A DNA stretch of 64,000 nt from UBA117 sp049975245 (GTDB lineage: Archaea; Methanobacteriota; Methanobacteria; Methanobacteriales; Methanobacteriaceae): positions 7,992-71,991 of the forward strand of contig JBNGDB010000013.1 in NCBI GenBank assembly GCA_049975245.1. Direction: 5' to 3'. The position numbers were made by a program, and so were the translations under genes. Under the pieces are notes generated by a model, which ran no database searches, was not told the DNA's origin, and saw nothing but the letters and a program-made list of their open reading frames with translations. This document shows, piece after piece, positions 35,562-44,062 of this stretch. The stretch's first letter is position 1; each line of letters begins with the position of its first letter.

Positions 35562-36416
35562 TTAACCTTCAGATCTTTTAAAAAGGAATATGAATACTAA
35601 AATTAAACCAAAAATAAAATTTGAAATAAAAACATCAATAAAATGTGCAAATTGTATGTTAAAGGGCAATATAGTAGGTATAAGAAGATTTGTAGACATT
35701 AATATTGAGAATAATAGGCCTGTTATAAGTGCCTTTTTGAATATACCTCCCCCCATAACATATATTACGGGTAGAGCCAGCACCGTCCACAAAATACCCC
35801 TAATAAACTGGAAAAAAATCACATATATGGGAGTAATCTGTCCAAAATCATGAAGATACTGCGCTGTTAGAGTTGAATTAAAAAAATATGCTATATTTTG
35901 AAAAACAAACCCTCCAAAAATAATAAATAATAAAACCCACACTCCACCGGATATGAGTATTCTTCCAAAGATATTTACAATATTTTGAAAATTAAAATAT
36001 TCTTTAAATGATTTTTCCAAAATTTCTGGAGAATTTTCTATCCGTCCTAATAAGATCACAGACATAATACTGAAAATACCCGCACTTAAAGCACCGTTTA
36101 TTAATAGTATTTGAGTTAACGTCCATGACAAAATATTTGTTAAATATGCAGTTTCTATACCTACTAAAAATGTTTTTAAACCATAAAAAATGGAAAAAAT
36201 GGATAATATGAGCACCCATCCCGTTTTATCGGCATTTAAAATTGCATAACTTAAAATTAATGTATCTAACAAAGCCATAAACAGATAACTTCCCGGGTGG
36301 ATGGTAGCCACGGAGTTAAATGAAAATCCGAGAAAATCTATAGAATACAATGCAAAAAGTAACAGAGTTAAAATTAATATTTTATTTGATAAACTGATTT
36401 TGGATTCTCGGGTCAT
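35562..36416 (-). CDS. Multi-pass membrane protein, function unknown
   Basis: I do not recognise the family. The 284-residue protein has about eight hydrophobic helices, the first at residues 12-32 after a short charged N-terminus. An amphipathic segment, SPEILEKSFKEYFNFQNI (about 128-145), separates an N-terminal group of four helices from a C-terminal group of four. No catalytic or transport signature is visible. It follows, on the same strand, 145 bases from the divergent lipid-kinase-like gene and 89 bases before the TctA-like gene; the gap suggests separate transcription. Confidence 0.6.
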   Translation of the reverse strand: MTRESKISLSNKILILTLLLFALYSIDFLGFSFNSVATIHPGSYLFMALLDTLILSYAILNADKTGWVLILSIFSIFYGLKTFLVGIETAYLTNILSWTLTQILLINGALSAGIFSIMSVILLGRIENSPEILEKSFKEYFNFQNIVNIFGRILISGGVWVLLFIIFGGFVFQNIAYFFNSTLTAQYLHDFGQITPIYVIFFQFIRGILWTVLALPVIYVMGGGIFKKALITGLLFSILMSTNLLIPTILPFNIQFAHFIDVFISNFIFGLILVFIFLFKRSEG

Positions 36417-36543
36417 TATATCATTATTATTATTTCTTAATCCTATATTTCATATTTTCTTAAACAATTAATTGATTCTAATTTCATCACATGAAAGAAT
36501 TAAATCATAATCCACTTATACTATAAAAATACTACAAAATTTT

Positions 36544-37197
36544 ATGACAATTAATGATATTTTAGGACTTGCATTTGTTTATATCTACGTTATAATTCTA
36601 ATTATTTTATCTGAAAAAGTGCTAAATAAATATCCGAGAGTCAGTAGAAAATTCCTCCACATTATGGTGGGAAATATACTATTTATACTCCCTCTCTTCG
36701 ACACTTGGTGGGTAATGACATTTCTTGCCGCAGCCCCCTTCATACCCCTGACCTATCTTATGAGTCCCTACACTCCTTTAAATATAAAAGACAAAATATC
36801 TACTTCTGGACATGGTTTAGGTTTAGTATATTACGCCATATCGTGGACTGTGCTTGCATTTTTCTTCTTTGACCAACCATGGATAATTGCAGTAGGGATT
36901 GCTGCAATGTCCTATGGTGATGGTGTGGCCTCGCTTGTGGGTGAGAGGTTAGGTAAAACAAAATATAATATATTGGGAGATGAAAAGAGTATAGAAGGTT
37001 CTATGGCTATGTTTTTTGTTCTTCTAGTAACTTTAACAATTGTTTTAGTATATTATGCCGTCCCAGTGAATTTTTTAATATTAATATCTGTGGCTTTAGT
37101 TGCAACTATTTTTGAGGGCATTACCCCCAAAGGTATGGATAATTTAACTGCCTGTTTTTCAGCAGTTGGAACATACCTTCTACTTACAATGATTTGA
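36544..37197 (+). CDS. Dolichol kinase / CTP-dependent lipid kinase-like membrane protein (SEC59/DGK1 type)
   Basis: A 217-residue membrane protein with about six helices. It has the family core RKFLHIMVGNILFILP in the first third and SYGDGVASLVGERLGKTKYNILGDEKSIEGSMAMF in the second half, where the GDG and G-K/E-K-S-x-E-G blocks resemble CTP-binding motifs of dolichol kinase, DGK1 and CdsA-like enzymes. The final KGMDNLTACF is also typical. It likely phosphorylates an isoprenoid alcohol or related lipid. A thymidylate-kinase-like gene starts 18 bases downstream, so the two are probably cotranscribed. Confidence 0.75.
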   Translation: MTINDILGLAFVYIYVIILIILSEKVLNKYPRVSRKFLHIMVGNILFILPLFDTWWVMTFLAAAPFIPLTYLMSPYTPLNIKDKISTSGHGLGLVYYAISWTVLAFFFFDQPWIIAVGIAAMSYGDGVASLVGERLGKTKYNILGDEKSIEGSMAMFFVLLVTLTIVLVYYAVPVNFLILISVALVATIFEGITPKGMDNLTACFSAVGTYLLLTMI

Positions 37198-37215
37198 AAT
37201 AATAAAGGTATAATA

Positions 37216-37767
37216 ATGAAATTTATAATTATTGATGGGCTTGACGGTGCTGGTAAAGACACCCACGCCCAATTAATACAGGAAAAATATGAGAAAAAAG
37301 GTACCGTAATTCTACGAAGCCATCCTTCAAGTGATAATAAATATGGTGTTAAAGCCAAAGAGGCGCTTTTAGGAAGAGGAAAATTAAATAAACTTAAAGC
37401 TTCTATTTACTACGCTTTCGATGTTATAAGATCAGTTCGCAAATATTATGGGAAAGCTAATACTATTATATTTGTTAGATACTTAATGGGAGTAGCTTAT
37501 CTGCCCCTTCCCCTAGCAAAATTATTCTACACATTTTTCACCATATTTTTACCAACCTCAAATTATATGATTTTTCTTGATCTAGAACCTGATTTGGCAC
37601 TGGAAAGAATAAAGTCCAGGGATGATGAAGAAATTTTTGAAAACCGGGATGATTTAATCAAAGTTAGAAAAAAAGCACTTCAATTAGCGAAAAATTGGCA
37701 GATAATAGATACATCTGGCAGTGTTAAAGATGTTCAAAGAGAAATAGAACACATATTAGATTTATAA
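37216..37767 (+). CDS. Thymidylate kinase-like nucleoside/lipid monophosphate kinase
   Basis: A 183-residue P-loop kinase: Walker A DGLDGAGKDTHAQL at the N-terminus, then an Arg-containing LRSHPSSDNKYG loop and the LID-like LERIKSRDDEEIFENRDDLIKVRK segment. Compared with classical Tmk (about 195-210 aa) the DRY-S-AYQ substrate motif is changed to IFVRYLMGVAYLP, and the LID region is short. The substrate may therefore not be dTMP. Its position 18 bases after a dolichol-kinase-like gene hints at a step in isoprenoid-phosphate metabolism. This last point is inference. Confidence 0.7.
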   Translation: MKFIIIDGLDGAGKDTHAQLIQEKYEKKGTVILRSHPSSDNKYGVKAKEALLGRGKLNKLKASIYYAFDVIRSVRKYYGKANTIIFVRYLMGVAYLPLPLAKLFYTFFTIFLPTSNYMIFLDLEPDLALERIKSRDDEEIFENRDDLIKVRKKALQLAKNWQIIDTSGSVKDVQREIEHILDL

Positions 37768-37815
37768 AATATAATACCATGATTAATTCGTATTAATAAA
37801 ATATTCTAAGTTGAA

Positions 37816-38220
37816 TCATACAGTTAACCTTCTTTTTAATACTGAAGATTTAGAGATAAATTCTTCTTTAGTTATGGTTCCATTTACGAAATCTATTCTA
37901 GCCCTTTTATATTCTTCAATTGTTTCTAATTGTTTGTCACAGATCTCACAGTAATATTCAAGATCATGCTCAGGAGATATATTAGATTGATTCCAGTATT
38001 TTTGATCTATTACATGTGCCATTAATGATTTTTTCACTTCCAATTTCTGTAAATCACATTCCTCTTCAATTTGAGAAATTAATTCAGTTTTTGGAACTCC
38101 ATTTTCAACAGAATCAATTAATTGTTGGTCAAAATCCATGCTGGGATATAAAAATGCCAATAACAATATAAAAAAAGAACAAAATCCAGCCATTATCCCA
38201 ATTATTTTTCCCCTATCCAA
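37816..38220 (-). CDS. Small membrane-anchored protein with SHOCT-like C-terminus
   Basis: A 134-residue protein of unknown function. An N-terminal helix (residues about 6-25) anchors it. The middle is acidic and helical with a CEICDKQL cysteine pair around residue 90. The end, YKRARIDFVNGTITKEEFISKSSVLKR, resembles SHOCT motifs, which often mediate oligomerisation. The start is TTG with a GGGGG run seven bases upstream, the same initiation style as several genes of the adjoining signalling island. It is divergent from the phosphatase gene. Confidence 0.55.
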   Translation of the reverse strand: MDRGKIIGIMAGFCSFFILLLAFLYPSMDFDQQLIDSVENGVPKTELISQIEEECDLQKLEVKKSLMAHVIDQKYWNQSNISPEHDLEYYCEICDKQLETIEEYKRARIDFVNGTITKEEFISKSSVLKRRLTV

Positions 38221-38379
38221 AGGGATTCCCCCGCATAATATTAACCAAATTATATAATAATATAAATGGATTAAAGCGTATTTAATTAAATTTAGAACTT
38301 TTTATCATATAAAATTGTTTATATTATTTTTATAAAACAAAATATTAATATAATTTAGGATAATATTAAATTATGAATT

Positions 38380-39153
38380 ATGCAGTTTTATAATGGAGAT
38401 TTAGTGGAATTACCAAAAAAAGGTTTTGCAATAATAATAACAGATATCCATGGAAATTTAACAGATTACAATAAATTTATAAATATATGGGAGAATTTCG
38501 AAGGAAAAGATAATCACCTGATTATAACTGGCGATTTTATCCATGGTGTGGGCCGAGAAAATGACCAATCAGTTAAAGTATTAGAATCTGTGAAATCTAA
38601 TTTTGAAAATTATTCAAATTTCCACGCCCTTTTAGGTAATCATGAGTGGTCCGTTATATCTGATGTTGCTGTTTATAAAGGTGGAGAAAATTTAAGTCAT
38701 AATTTTGAGATTTTATTAAAACAAAGATTTCAAGACAAATGGAAAGTTAAATTAGAAGAATATATTAATTTTTTTAAACAGCTGCCCCTAGCTGTGAAAA
38801 CAGATAATAAAGTCTTTATTAGCCATGGTGGACCTTCAAAATTGGTAAAAAATTTACAAGATATAATAAATTTGACTGATGAGGGTTACTCCAATGAAAG
38901 GCTAAGAGAACTTTTATGGAATCGTTATGGTGATTATGATAAAAAAGATATTGATTTATTTTTGAAAAATGTGGGTTGCAATGCCATGATTGTGGGGCAT
39001 ACTCCTGTAGATGGGGCTAAACTTATAGGTAAAAATCAATTAGTTGTATCTTCAAGTTTTAGTAGGGGTAAAAAAGCATATGTTGAACTTGATTTAGAAA
39101 AAAAAATAAAAAATGCCAAGGATATAAAAAAAATGGTTAGATATTTAAACTAA
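38380..39153 (+). CDS. PPP-family metallophosphoesterase (Ser/Thr protein phosphatase-like)
   Basis: This 257-residue phosphatase shows the full metal-binding set in order: TDIHGN (about 22-27), GDFIHG (51-56), GNHEW (84-88), SHGG (about 148) and GHTPVDG near residue 208. The binuclear metal site is therefore intact. It has no membrane helix. The 3' end meets the convergent receptor-like kinase gene after 21 bases, giving a kinase/phosphatase pair; it probably reverses the phosphorylation set by that kinase. A symmetrical diadenosine tetraphosphatase-like role is possible. No ribosome site is seen, so the message may be leaderless. Confidence 0.8.
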   Translation: MQFYNGDLVELPKKGFAIIITDIHGNLTDYNKFINIWENFEGKDNHLIITGDFIHGVGRENDQSVKVLESVKSNFENYSNFHALLGNHEWSVISDVAVYKGGENLSHNFEILLKQRFQDKWKVKLEEYINFFKQLPLAVKTDNKVFISHGGPSKLVKNLQDIINLTDEGYSNERLRELLWNRYGDYDKKDIDLFLKNVGCNAMIVGHTPVDGAKLIGKNQLVVSSSFSRGKKAYVELDLEKKIKNAKDIKKMVRYLN

Positions 39154-39174
39154 GAGGACTTAGTAATAATTATA

Positions 39175-41454
39175 TTATTCATTCTCATTTTCTTCATCCT
39201 TAAATAGCACTGTTTTGTCCATAGGTTGGGATGGTTTGTAATATTCTTCCAGATCTTTAATCAATTCCTCCATGGAAGAGTATCTTTCGTCTTTATTCTT
39301 ACTTAAACATTTCATGATGATATTTTCAACGAAAGAGGCGTCTGGATTGATATTTGATGGGGCTAGCGGTTTTGTATTCAAAATAGAATCGTATAGCTGT
39401 GATATTTCACCTTTGAAAGGTAATTCCCCCGTTAATTGTTCGTAAAAGATTACTCCTAGCTGGTAAATATCTGTTCTTTTATCTGCCCTGCCGAATTTTT
39501 GTGATATCTGTTCAGGGGCGGCATATTGTGGTGTGGCCCCTGACAATGTTACAGATTCATCAGTAGTTAGTTTACTTAGACCCCAATCTGATATTTTATA
39601 CACTCCTCCGCATATCATAATGTTGGAAGTTTTAATATCTCCATGAATAATATTTTTAGCATGTGCATAGTCTAATCCTTGAGCTACTTCATAAACAATG
39701 GAAACCGCCTCTTCCACTGGTTTTTGACTGTGACTTAAAGAGGATTCGCAGTACTCCATTTCAATATAAGGTATTGGTAAAATTTTAAAATCATAAAGTT
39801 TAACTATGTGTGGATGGTTTAAATTTTCCCAATTAGACACCTCTGTTATAAAAATCTTTTCTGATTGTTTATCAAAACTTTTTGGAATTTTAATGGCCAC
39901 ATTTTGATCATCTTGACGTTTAGCTTTAAATACTCTTCCAAATCCACCTTCACCAATGTAGGCCGATTCTTTATAAAGTGGGTGGAGCTCGTAAGGCAGT
40001 GCTTTAAAAGATAACTTTTCTAAACGATTAAATTCTTTTCCTTCTATGATAATATCTGATCCATATTTGCGATTTATCCATAGGTTTACCATAGATGGTA
40101 TTAATAAAAATAGGCCGGCAAATGTAAAGATTCCCATCATAGGAAATGCGAAAATATCTCCAAGTATAAGTGTTAAACCAGAGAATATCAGAAGAATCGC
40201 AATGTTAAAGTAGTTGTAATTAACTAAAATTCTTAATCGAGCATAGATATTGTAAAGAATTATGCTGGAAAAGAATAAAAACAATAATCCAGTTACAACT
40301 AATGAATAGCCCAGATTAGGATCATATAAATCAGGGTTGGATAGATCGAACAAGAATAGATTAATGGGCAGGAAAAGAATAACTCCCAATATAATAAATA
40401 TTCCATTTAAAGCCATTAAACCATTGTATTTCCAGTTTTTAATAGTTTTTACCGGTTTTAATTTCTTTATTTTCTTATTTCTAAATATTTTAAAAATTAA
40501 AACTCCTAAGACTATTAAACTATAAAATAAAAATCCTAGTATATTGTATTCCAAATCTGCAAGTGTAGGGGAAAATACCGGAGCATTTTGATATGTTGTT
40601 GGTGCTGGTCTGTCAGCAAGCCAATTAACTGAATTTAAACCAAGTTTCCATCCATTACTTCTGTAAATATAAGCATTGGTGAAGGTTCCAGCAGCGCCCA
40701 TAAACACAACTCTACCATTACCATATTTTAAAGCTGCCAAAACGGGAAAAGTACCTGATGTCTCATTTGCCTCTTTTTCCTGATTACTTATGGAAAATCC
40801 CTCGGTGGTTATGGAAAGTTGATCTGCCCATGAATTAGATGATGAATTTGCTAAGACTATTGCAGAACCTGGATTTTCAATATAGGTTCCTTTGATATTA
40901 TAAAATTTATCTATATTGGAAGTTATGGGATCAGACTGGATATTTGATATCTCCACATAATCGGGGAATAATATATAATTTTTATTATCTACTAAATCCA
41001 CATTATATGCAAAATTTACTCCGAAGCTTTTGGCAATTTGATTATATGCATAATTTTCATTGCCATCTTCCACACCCCAATTATCTCCAACTAAAAACAA
41101 ACCTCCACCATTATTGACGAAAGTTTTAATTGCTTGAATTTCATCAGCAGTATAATTACGCCCGGGAGCCATTAAAATTAAAACATCCCCCTGAAGATTA
41201 TTATTAGTAATGGGAATGTCGGTTAATCTAGAAACAATAAATCCATTTTTTTCCAGCGAATTAGCAAAACTAGAAGCACCATATGGGCCTAAGTTGTATA
41301 TTGTATAGTACTTACCATAAGGGCCTGTCTCATCAAAAATTACAGTAGGTGTTTCTTGAGCCGCACAACAACTTGGAAATATAGTTATAGACAAAATAAA
41401 TATTAAAATAATGATAAATTTCAACTTAAAATTAAATTTAGTATTAAAAAACAT
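39175..41454 (-). CDS. Receptor-like Ser/Thr protein kinase with extracytoplasmic domain
   Basis: A 759-residue membrane kinase. Residues 1-33 form a signal/anchor helix. About 34-290 is an outside domain with a class I amidotransferase-like fold (DVLILMAPGRNYTADEIQ, NNGGGLFLVGDNWG), similar to DUF4350/ThuA-like domains. About five membrane helices lie between 305 and 460. The cytoplasmic kinase has the glycine loop GEGGFG (501-506), Lys522, catalytic Asp606 in HGD (for HRD), Asp623 in DWG (for DFG) and APE at 646-648, so it should be active. A seven-G run precedes the ATG. A membrane FHA protein is encoded immediately upstream and a phosphatase convergently downstream. Confidence 0.88.
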   Translation of the reverse strand: MFFNTKFNFKLKFIIILIFILSITIFPSCCAAQETPTVIFDETGPYGKYYTIYNLGPYGASSFANSLEKNGFIVSRLTDIPITNNNLQGDVLILMAPGRNYTADEIQAIKTFVNNGGGLFLVGDNWGVEDGNENYAYNQIAKSFGVNFAYNVDLVDNKNYILFPDYVEISNIQSDPITSNIDKFYNIKGTYIENPGSAIVLANSSSNSWADQLSITTEGFSISNQEKEANETSGTFPVLAALKYGNGRVVFMGAAGTFTNAYIYRSNGWKLGLNSVNWLADRPAPTTYQNAPVFSPTLADLEYNILGFLFYSLIVLGVLIFKIFRNKKIKKLKPVKTIKNWKYNGLMALNGIFIILGVILFLPINLFLFDLSNPDLYDPNLGYSLVVTGLLFLFFSSIILYNIYARLRILVNYNYFNIAILLIFSGLTLILGDIFAFPMMGIFTFAGLFLLIPSMVNLWINRKYGSDIIIEGKEFNRLEKLSFKALPYELHPLYKESAYIGEGGFGRVFKAKRQDDQNVAIKIPKSFDKQSEKIFITEVSNWENLNHPHIVKLYDFKILPIPYIEMEYCESSLSHSQKPVEEAVSIVYEVAQGLDYAHAKNIIHGDIKTSNIMICGGVYKISDWGLSKLTTDESVTLSGATPQYAAPEQISQKFGRADKRTDIYQLGVIFYEQLTGELPFKGEISQLYDSILNTKPLAPSNINPDASFVENIIMKCLSKNKDERYSSMEELIKDLEEYYKPSQPMDKTVLFKDEENENE

Positions 41455-41476
41455 TTAAAATCCCCCCCAAATATTT

Positions 41477-42016
41477 TCAAAAATTTTTTTCTACATATTT
41501 AATGTTTAAAACCTTTGAAATTATTATTTCATCCCCATTTTTTAATTTTTTTTGGCCTCTGCCACGAATGTCTTCTCCATTAAGGACCGTGCCATTTTTG
41601 GTATTAAGATCTTCAATATAAAAACCATCATCCTCTCTTGTAATCTTAAAATGTTTTTTTCCAATGTACATTAAATTATCGGCTAAAACAACTCCTAAGA
41701 AATCTTCCCTGCCGAATACCCGTTCATATTCTTTGATTAAAAACTCCTGCTTTTCATTTAAAATTAATTTAGCTAAAGATTCTCTTTTTTTAGTTGGCGG
41801 AGTTACTGTGGTCTTTAAAACTTTAGATCTGGCCGAGTATTTATTATAAAGTAATTTAACTAATATTCCAAAAACTAAAGCTATTATTATTGCAAAAATT
41901 AGGTCAAGCCAATTTAAATTGATCCAATCTATAAATTCATTGATAAAGACTAAAATTAGAATTAATAATACTATGATTAAGGTCAAAATTATGGTTAAAT
42001 TTTTATTTTGTGACAT
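41477..42016 (-). CDS. Membrane FHA-domain protein, copy 1
   Basis: This 179-residue protein has two N-terminal membrane helices (about residues 7-25 and 31-53), a basic linker with TTVTPPTKKRES, then an FHA domain (about 95-175). Phosphothreonine-site residues are visible: GRED (FGREDFLG), the KKHFKI block, NTKNGT and VLNGEDI. It should bind phosphothreonine partners at the membrane. It lies 22 bases upstream of the kinase gene on the same strand, so kinase and reader are cotranscribed. A close paralogue lies at 45.2 kb. GGGAGGTC precedes the ATG. Confidence 0.87.
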   Translation of the reverse strand: MSQNKNLTIILTLIIVLLILILVFINEFIDWINLNWLDLIFAIIIALVFGILVKLLYNKYSARSKVLKTTVTPPTKKRESLAKLILNEKQEFLIKEYERVFGREDFLGVVLADNLMYIGKKHFKITREDDGFYIEDLNTKNGTVLNGEDIRGRGQKKLKNGDEIIISKVLNIKYVEKNF

Positions 42017-42099
42017 TTGACCTCCCTATTTTCATATTAAAAATATGAAAAAAATTTAAAAAATAAAAATGGAATTTTTATATAATTTTTATATAGTTA

Positions 42100-42291
42100 T
42101 CACCAGAATGGCCAAAATCGAGATCTGGGTTGCACACCAGGTGTATATATCTCTTCTTGAGATTTTTCCATTCGAAGTTTTTGTAGTTTAAAAATTTCTT
42201 CCATGGCTTGTTTATAACCATCACTAAATCCACATTTATAGCCTTTTCTAAAATCTTCTAAATTATTTATTTCAGTGTCTTGCTGAGACAT
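42100..42291 (-). CDS. 63-residue protein with DFxxGYKxGFxxGY motif
   Basis: A small soluble protein with no known family. Residues 13-30 contain DFRKGYKCGFSDGYKQAM, which matches the C-terminal 19 residues of the metallopeptidase encoded divergently 187 bases away (DFLEGYKLGYGKGYNFIM). The rest is a charged helix and a Trp/Pro-rich tail, SRFWPFW. A GGGGGG run five bases before the ATG and the shared motif argue that this short gene is real. It lies 83 bases upstream of FHA copy 1 on the same strand and may be an inhibitor, adaptor or substrate of the peptidase. Confidence 0.65.
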   Translation of the reverse strand: MSQQDTEINNLEDFRKGYKCGFSDGYKQAMEEIFKLQKLRMEKSQEEIYTPGVQPRSRFWPFW

Positions 42292-42361
42292 TTAATCCCC
42301 CCTAAAAATTAAGAAAAATTGAGTATTATTTTTTAAGTCATATTATTAATAATTATCGATT

Positions 42362-42387
42362 TAATCGTATGTCTTTATTAACGATTA
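42362..42387. promoter_or_regulatory. Dyad TAATCGT-N12-ACGATTA in the divergent promoter region
   Basis: A perfect seven-base inverted repeat with a 12-base spacer, near the middle of the 187-base region between the 63-residue protein gene and the peptidase gene. It could be an operator controlling both; there is no direct evidence. Confidence 0.3.
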
Positions 42388-42478
42388 CTTAAAAATGTAT
42401 TGATTAAGAATATTTAATCTCAATTAATATATTTAGAAATAGGTACCAGTATTCTTAAATTTTTTAAGGGGGGTTTAT

Positions 42479-44044
42479 TTGATTAAAAAACTATTTTTTG
42501 GAAAAAAATTTTCCCACTACTTTCAAGATGGTGTACATGAAAGACGTCCGCACCCAGAAGTATTCAGAAGAATAATTAAAACAAATAAGTTGCTTCAGCA
42601 AGGTGCAACTGATGAACAAGTTGAGGAGCAAAGCGGCATTAGTTTACGAAATTATTATCAATTTTTTAATAAAATGAGTCAAAGGTACGGAACTGTTGAA
42701 GAATTTAAATCTGAATATAAGGATTTGAAAAAAGGTGGAAAAGAATTATTTGATAAGTATAAAGTTAAAAAGGCAGTAGGAAAACTAAATGCACTGGTCC
42801 TGATGGTAGATTTTAAAGATAATGAAAAAGACGTTACTGAACCTGACAAGTTCAATGAATTACTTTTTGAGAGAGGAAAAAATAGTTTGAAAGACTACTA
42901 TTTAGAAAATTCAGGAGGAAAATTGGAAATTGATGGCGAACTGAGCGATTGGTTCACTGCTAAACATAATTATTCCAACTATGTTGATTCGGATAACATA
43001 AATCGTGATACATTAAGATGGGAAATGCCTAATGCAACTGAATTAGTTAGAGAAACATTAACTATGGCCAAAAACAGTTTTGATGATTTTAAAAAATTTG
43101 ACAACTATGACCAGGGCCGCTTAGATCTGCTTATTATAATTTACGCTGGTGAAGGATCTCATCGTACTGCTAATTTGGAACAAATCACTCCCCACCGAAA
43201 CAAATTAGAAAAACCAATTGAATTGGAAGATGGTTTAATTGCAGATAACTATATTTTAATCAATGAAATTCCGTCTTTTGATCTGGGAGGTTTTTGTCAT
43301 GAGGTTGGACATAGTTTAGGGCTTCCAGATCTTTATATGCCTGATTTTTCTTCAAGAGTTGTTGGTAAATGGTGTTTGATGGGAGGGGGAGACTATAATA
43401 ATAATGGTATCACTCCCGGGCATCTGAATGCTTGGTGCAAGACCTATTTAGGTTGGTATGATCCCATAAGTATAGATGACAAACCCAAAAAGTATGAAAT
43501 TAGTGCTTCAAATGAAGATAAAATAATATATAAACTAGAAATTCCTTTGTCCGAAGGCAAAGAATACTTTTTAGTTGAAAATCGTCAGAAATATGGATTT
43601 GATGAGTACATACCTGCAGAAGGTCTTTTAATATGGCACGTTAATCAAAGAAAATACCATCACCTTTTTCCAAACTTAGATACAGATAATCTTTTCATTA
43701 GTCTGGAGCAAGCAGATGGAAAAAATGAATTAGAAACTAGAATATTCTCACAAGCCGATGTTAAAAAACTTAAAATAACAGAAGAAGATTTTAAAGGAGA
43801 TTCTGGAGATGTTTTCCCTGGCGAAACTGATAATACTGCCTTTAATGACCAATCTAATCCGAATAGCAGATCAGTTTCCGGTGAAAAATCAGGCATTACA
43901 ATCAAAGATATTAATAAAACCGGTGCTGTAATATCAGCGGTTATGGGAATAGGAAATATTGAAAAAGAAGAATTTTATTCTGATGATTTCCTTGAAGGAT
44001 ATAAGTTGGGATATGGAAAGGGGTACAACTTCATCATGAAATAA
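42479..44044 (+). CDS. M6-like (immune inhibitor A type) metallopeptidase without signal peptide
   Basis: A 521-residue zinc peptidase. The metzincin-like site is HEVGHSLGLPD (274-284: His274, Glu275, His278, Asp284), followed by WCLMGGG as the Met-turn, matching the M6 pattern HExxHxxGxxD. The N-terminal 100 residues are helical and charged, with no signal sequence or membrane helix, so the enzyme looks cytoplasmic, unlike most M6 peptidases. The C-terminal 19 residues carry the DFxxGYKxGYxxGY motif shared with the 63-residue protein. The TTG start has a strong GGGGGG site (42468-42473). Confidence 0.82.
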   Translation: MIKKLFFGKKFSHYFQDGVHERRPHPEVFRRIIKTNKLLQQGATDEQVEEQSGISLRNYYQFFNKMSQRYGTVEEFKSEYKDLKKGGKELFDKYKVKKAVGKLNALVLMVDFKDNEKDVTEPDKFNELLFERGKNSLKDYYLENSGGKLEIDGELSDWFTAKHNYSNYVDSDNINRDTLRWEMPNATELVRETLTMAKNSFDDFKKFDNYDQGRLDLLIIIYAGEGSHRTANLEQITPHRNKLEKPIELEDGLIADNYILINEIPSFDLGGFCHEVGHSLGLPDLYMPDFSSRVVGKWCLMGGGDYNNNGITPGHLNAWCKTYLGWYDPISIDDKPKKYEISASNEDKIIYKLEIPLSEGKEYFLVENRQKYGFDEYIPAEGLLIWHVNQRKYHHLFPNLDTDNLFISLEQADGKNELETRIFSQADVKKLKITEEDFKGDSGDVFPGETDNTAFNDQSNPNSRSVSGEKSGITIKDINKTGAVISAVMGIGNIEKEEFYSDDFLEGYKLGYGKGYNFIMK

Positions 44045-44062
44045 CTTTTCTATAAATCAGTA

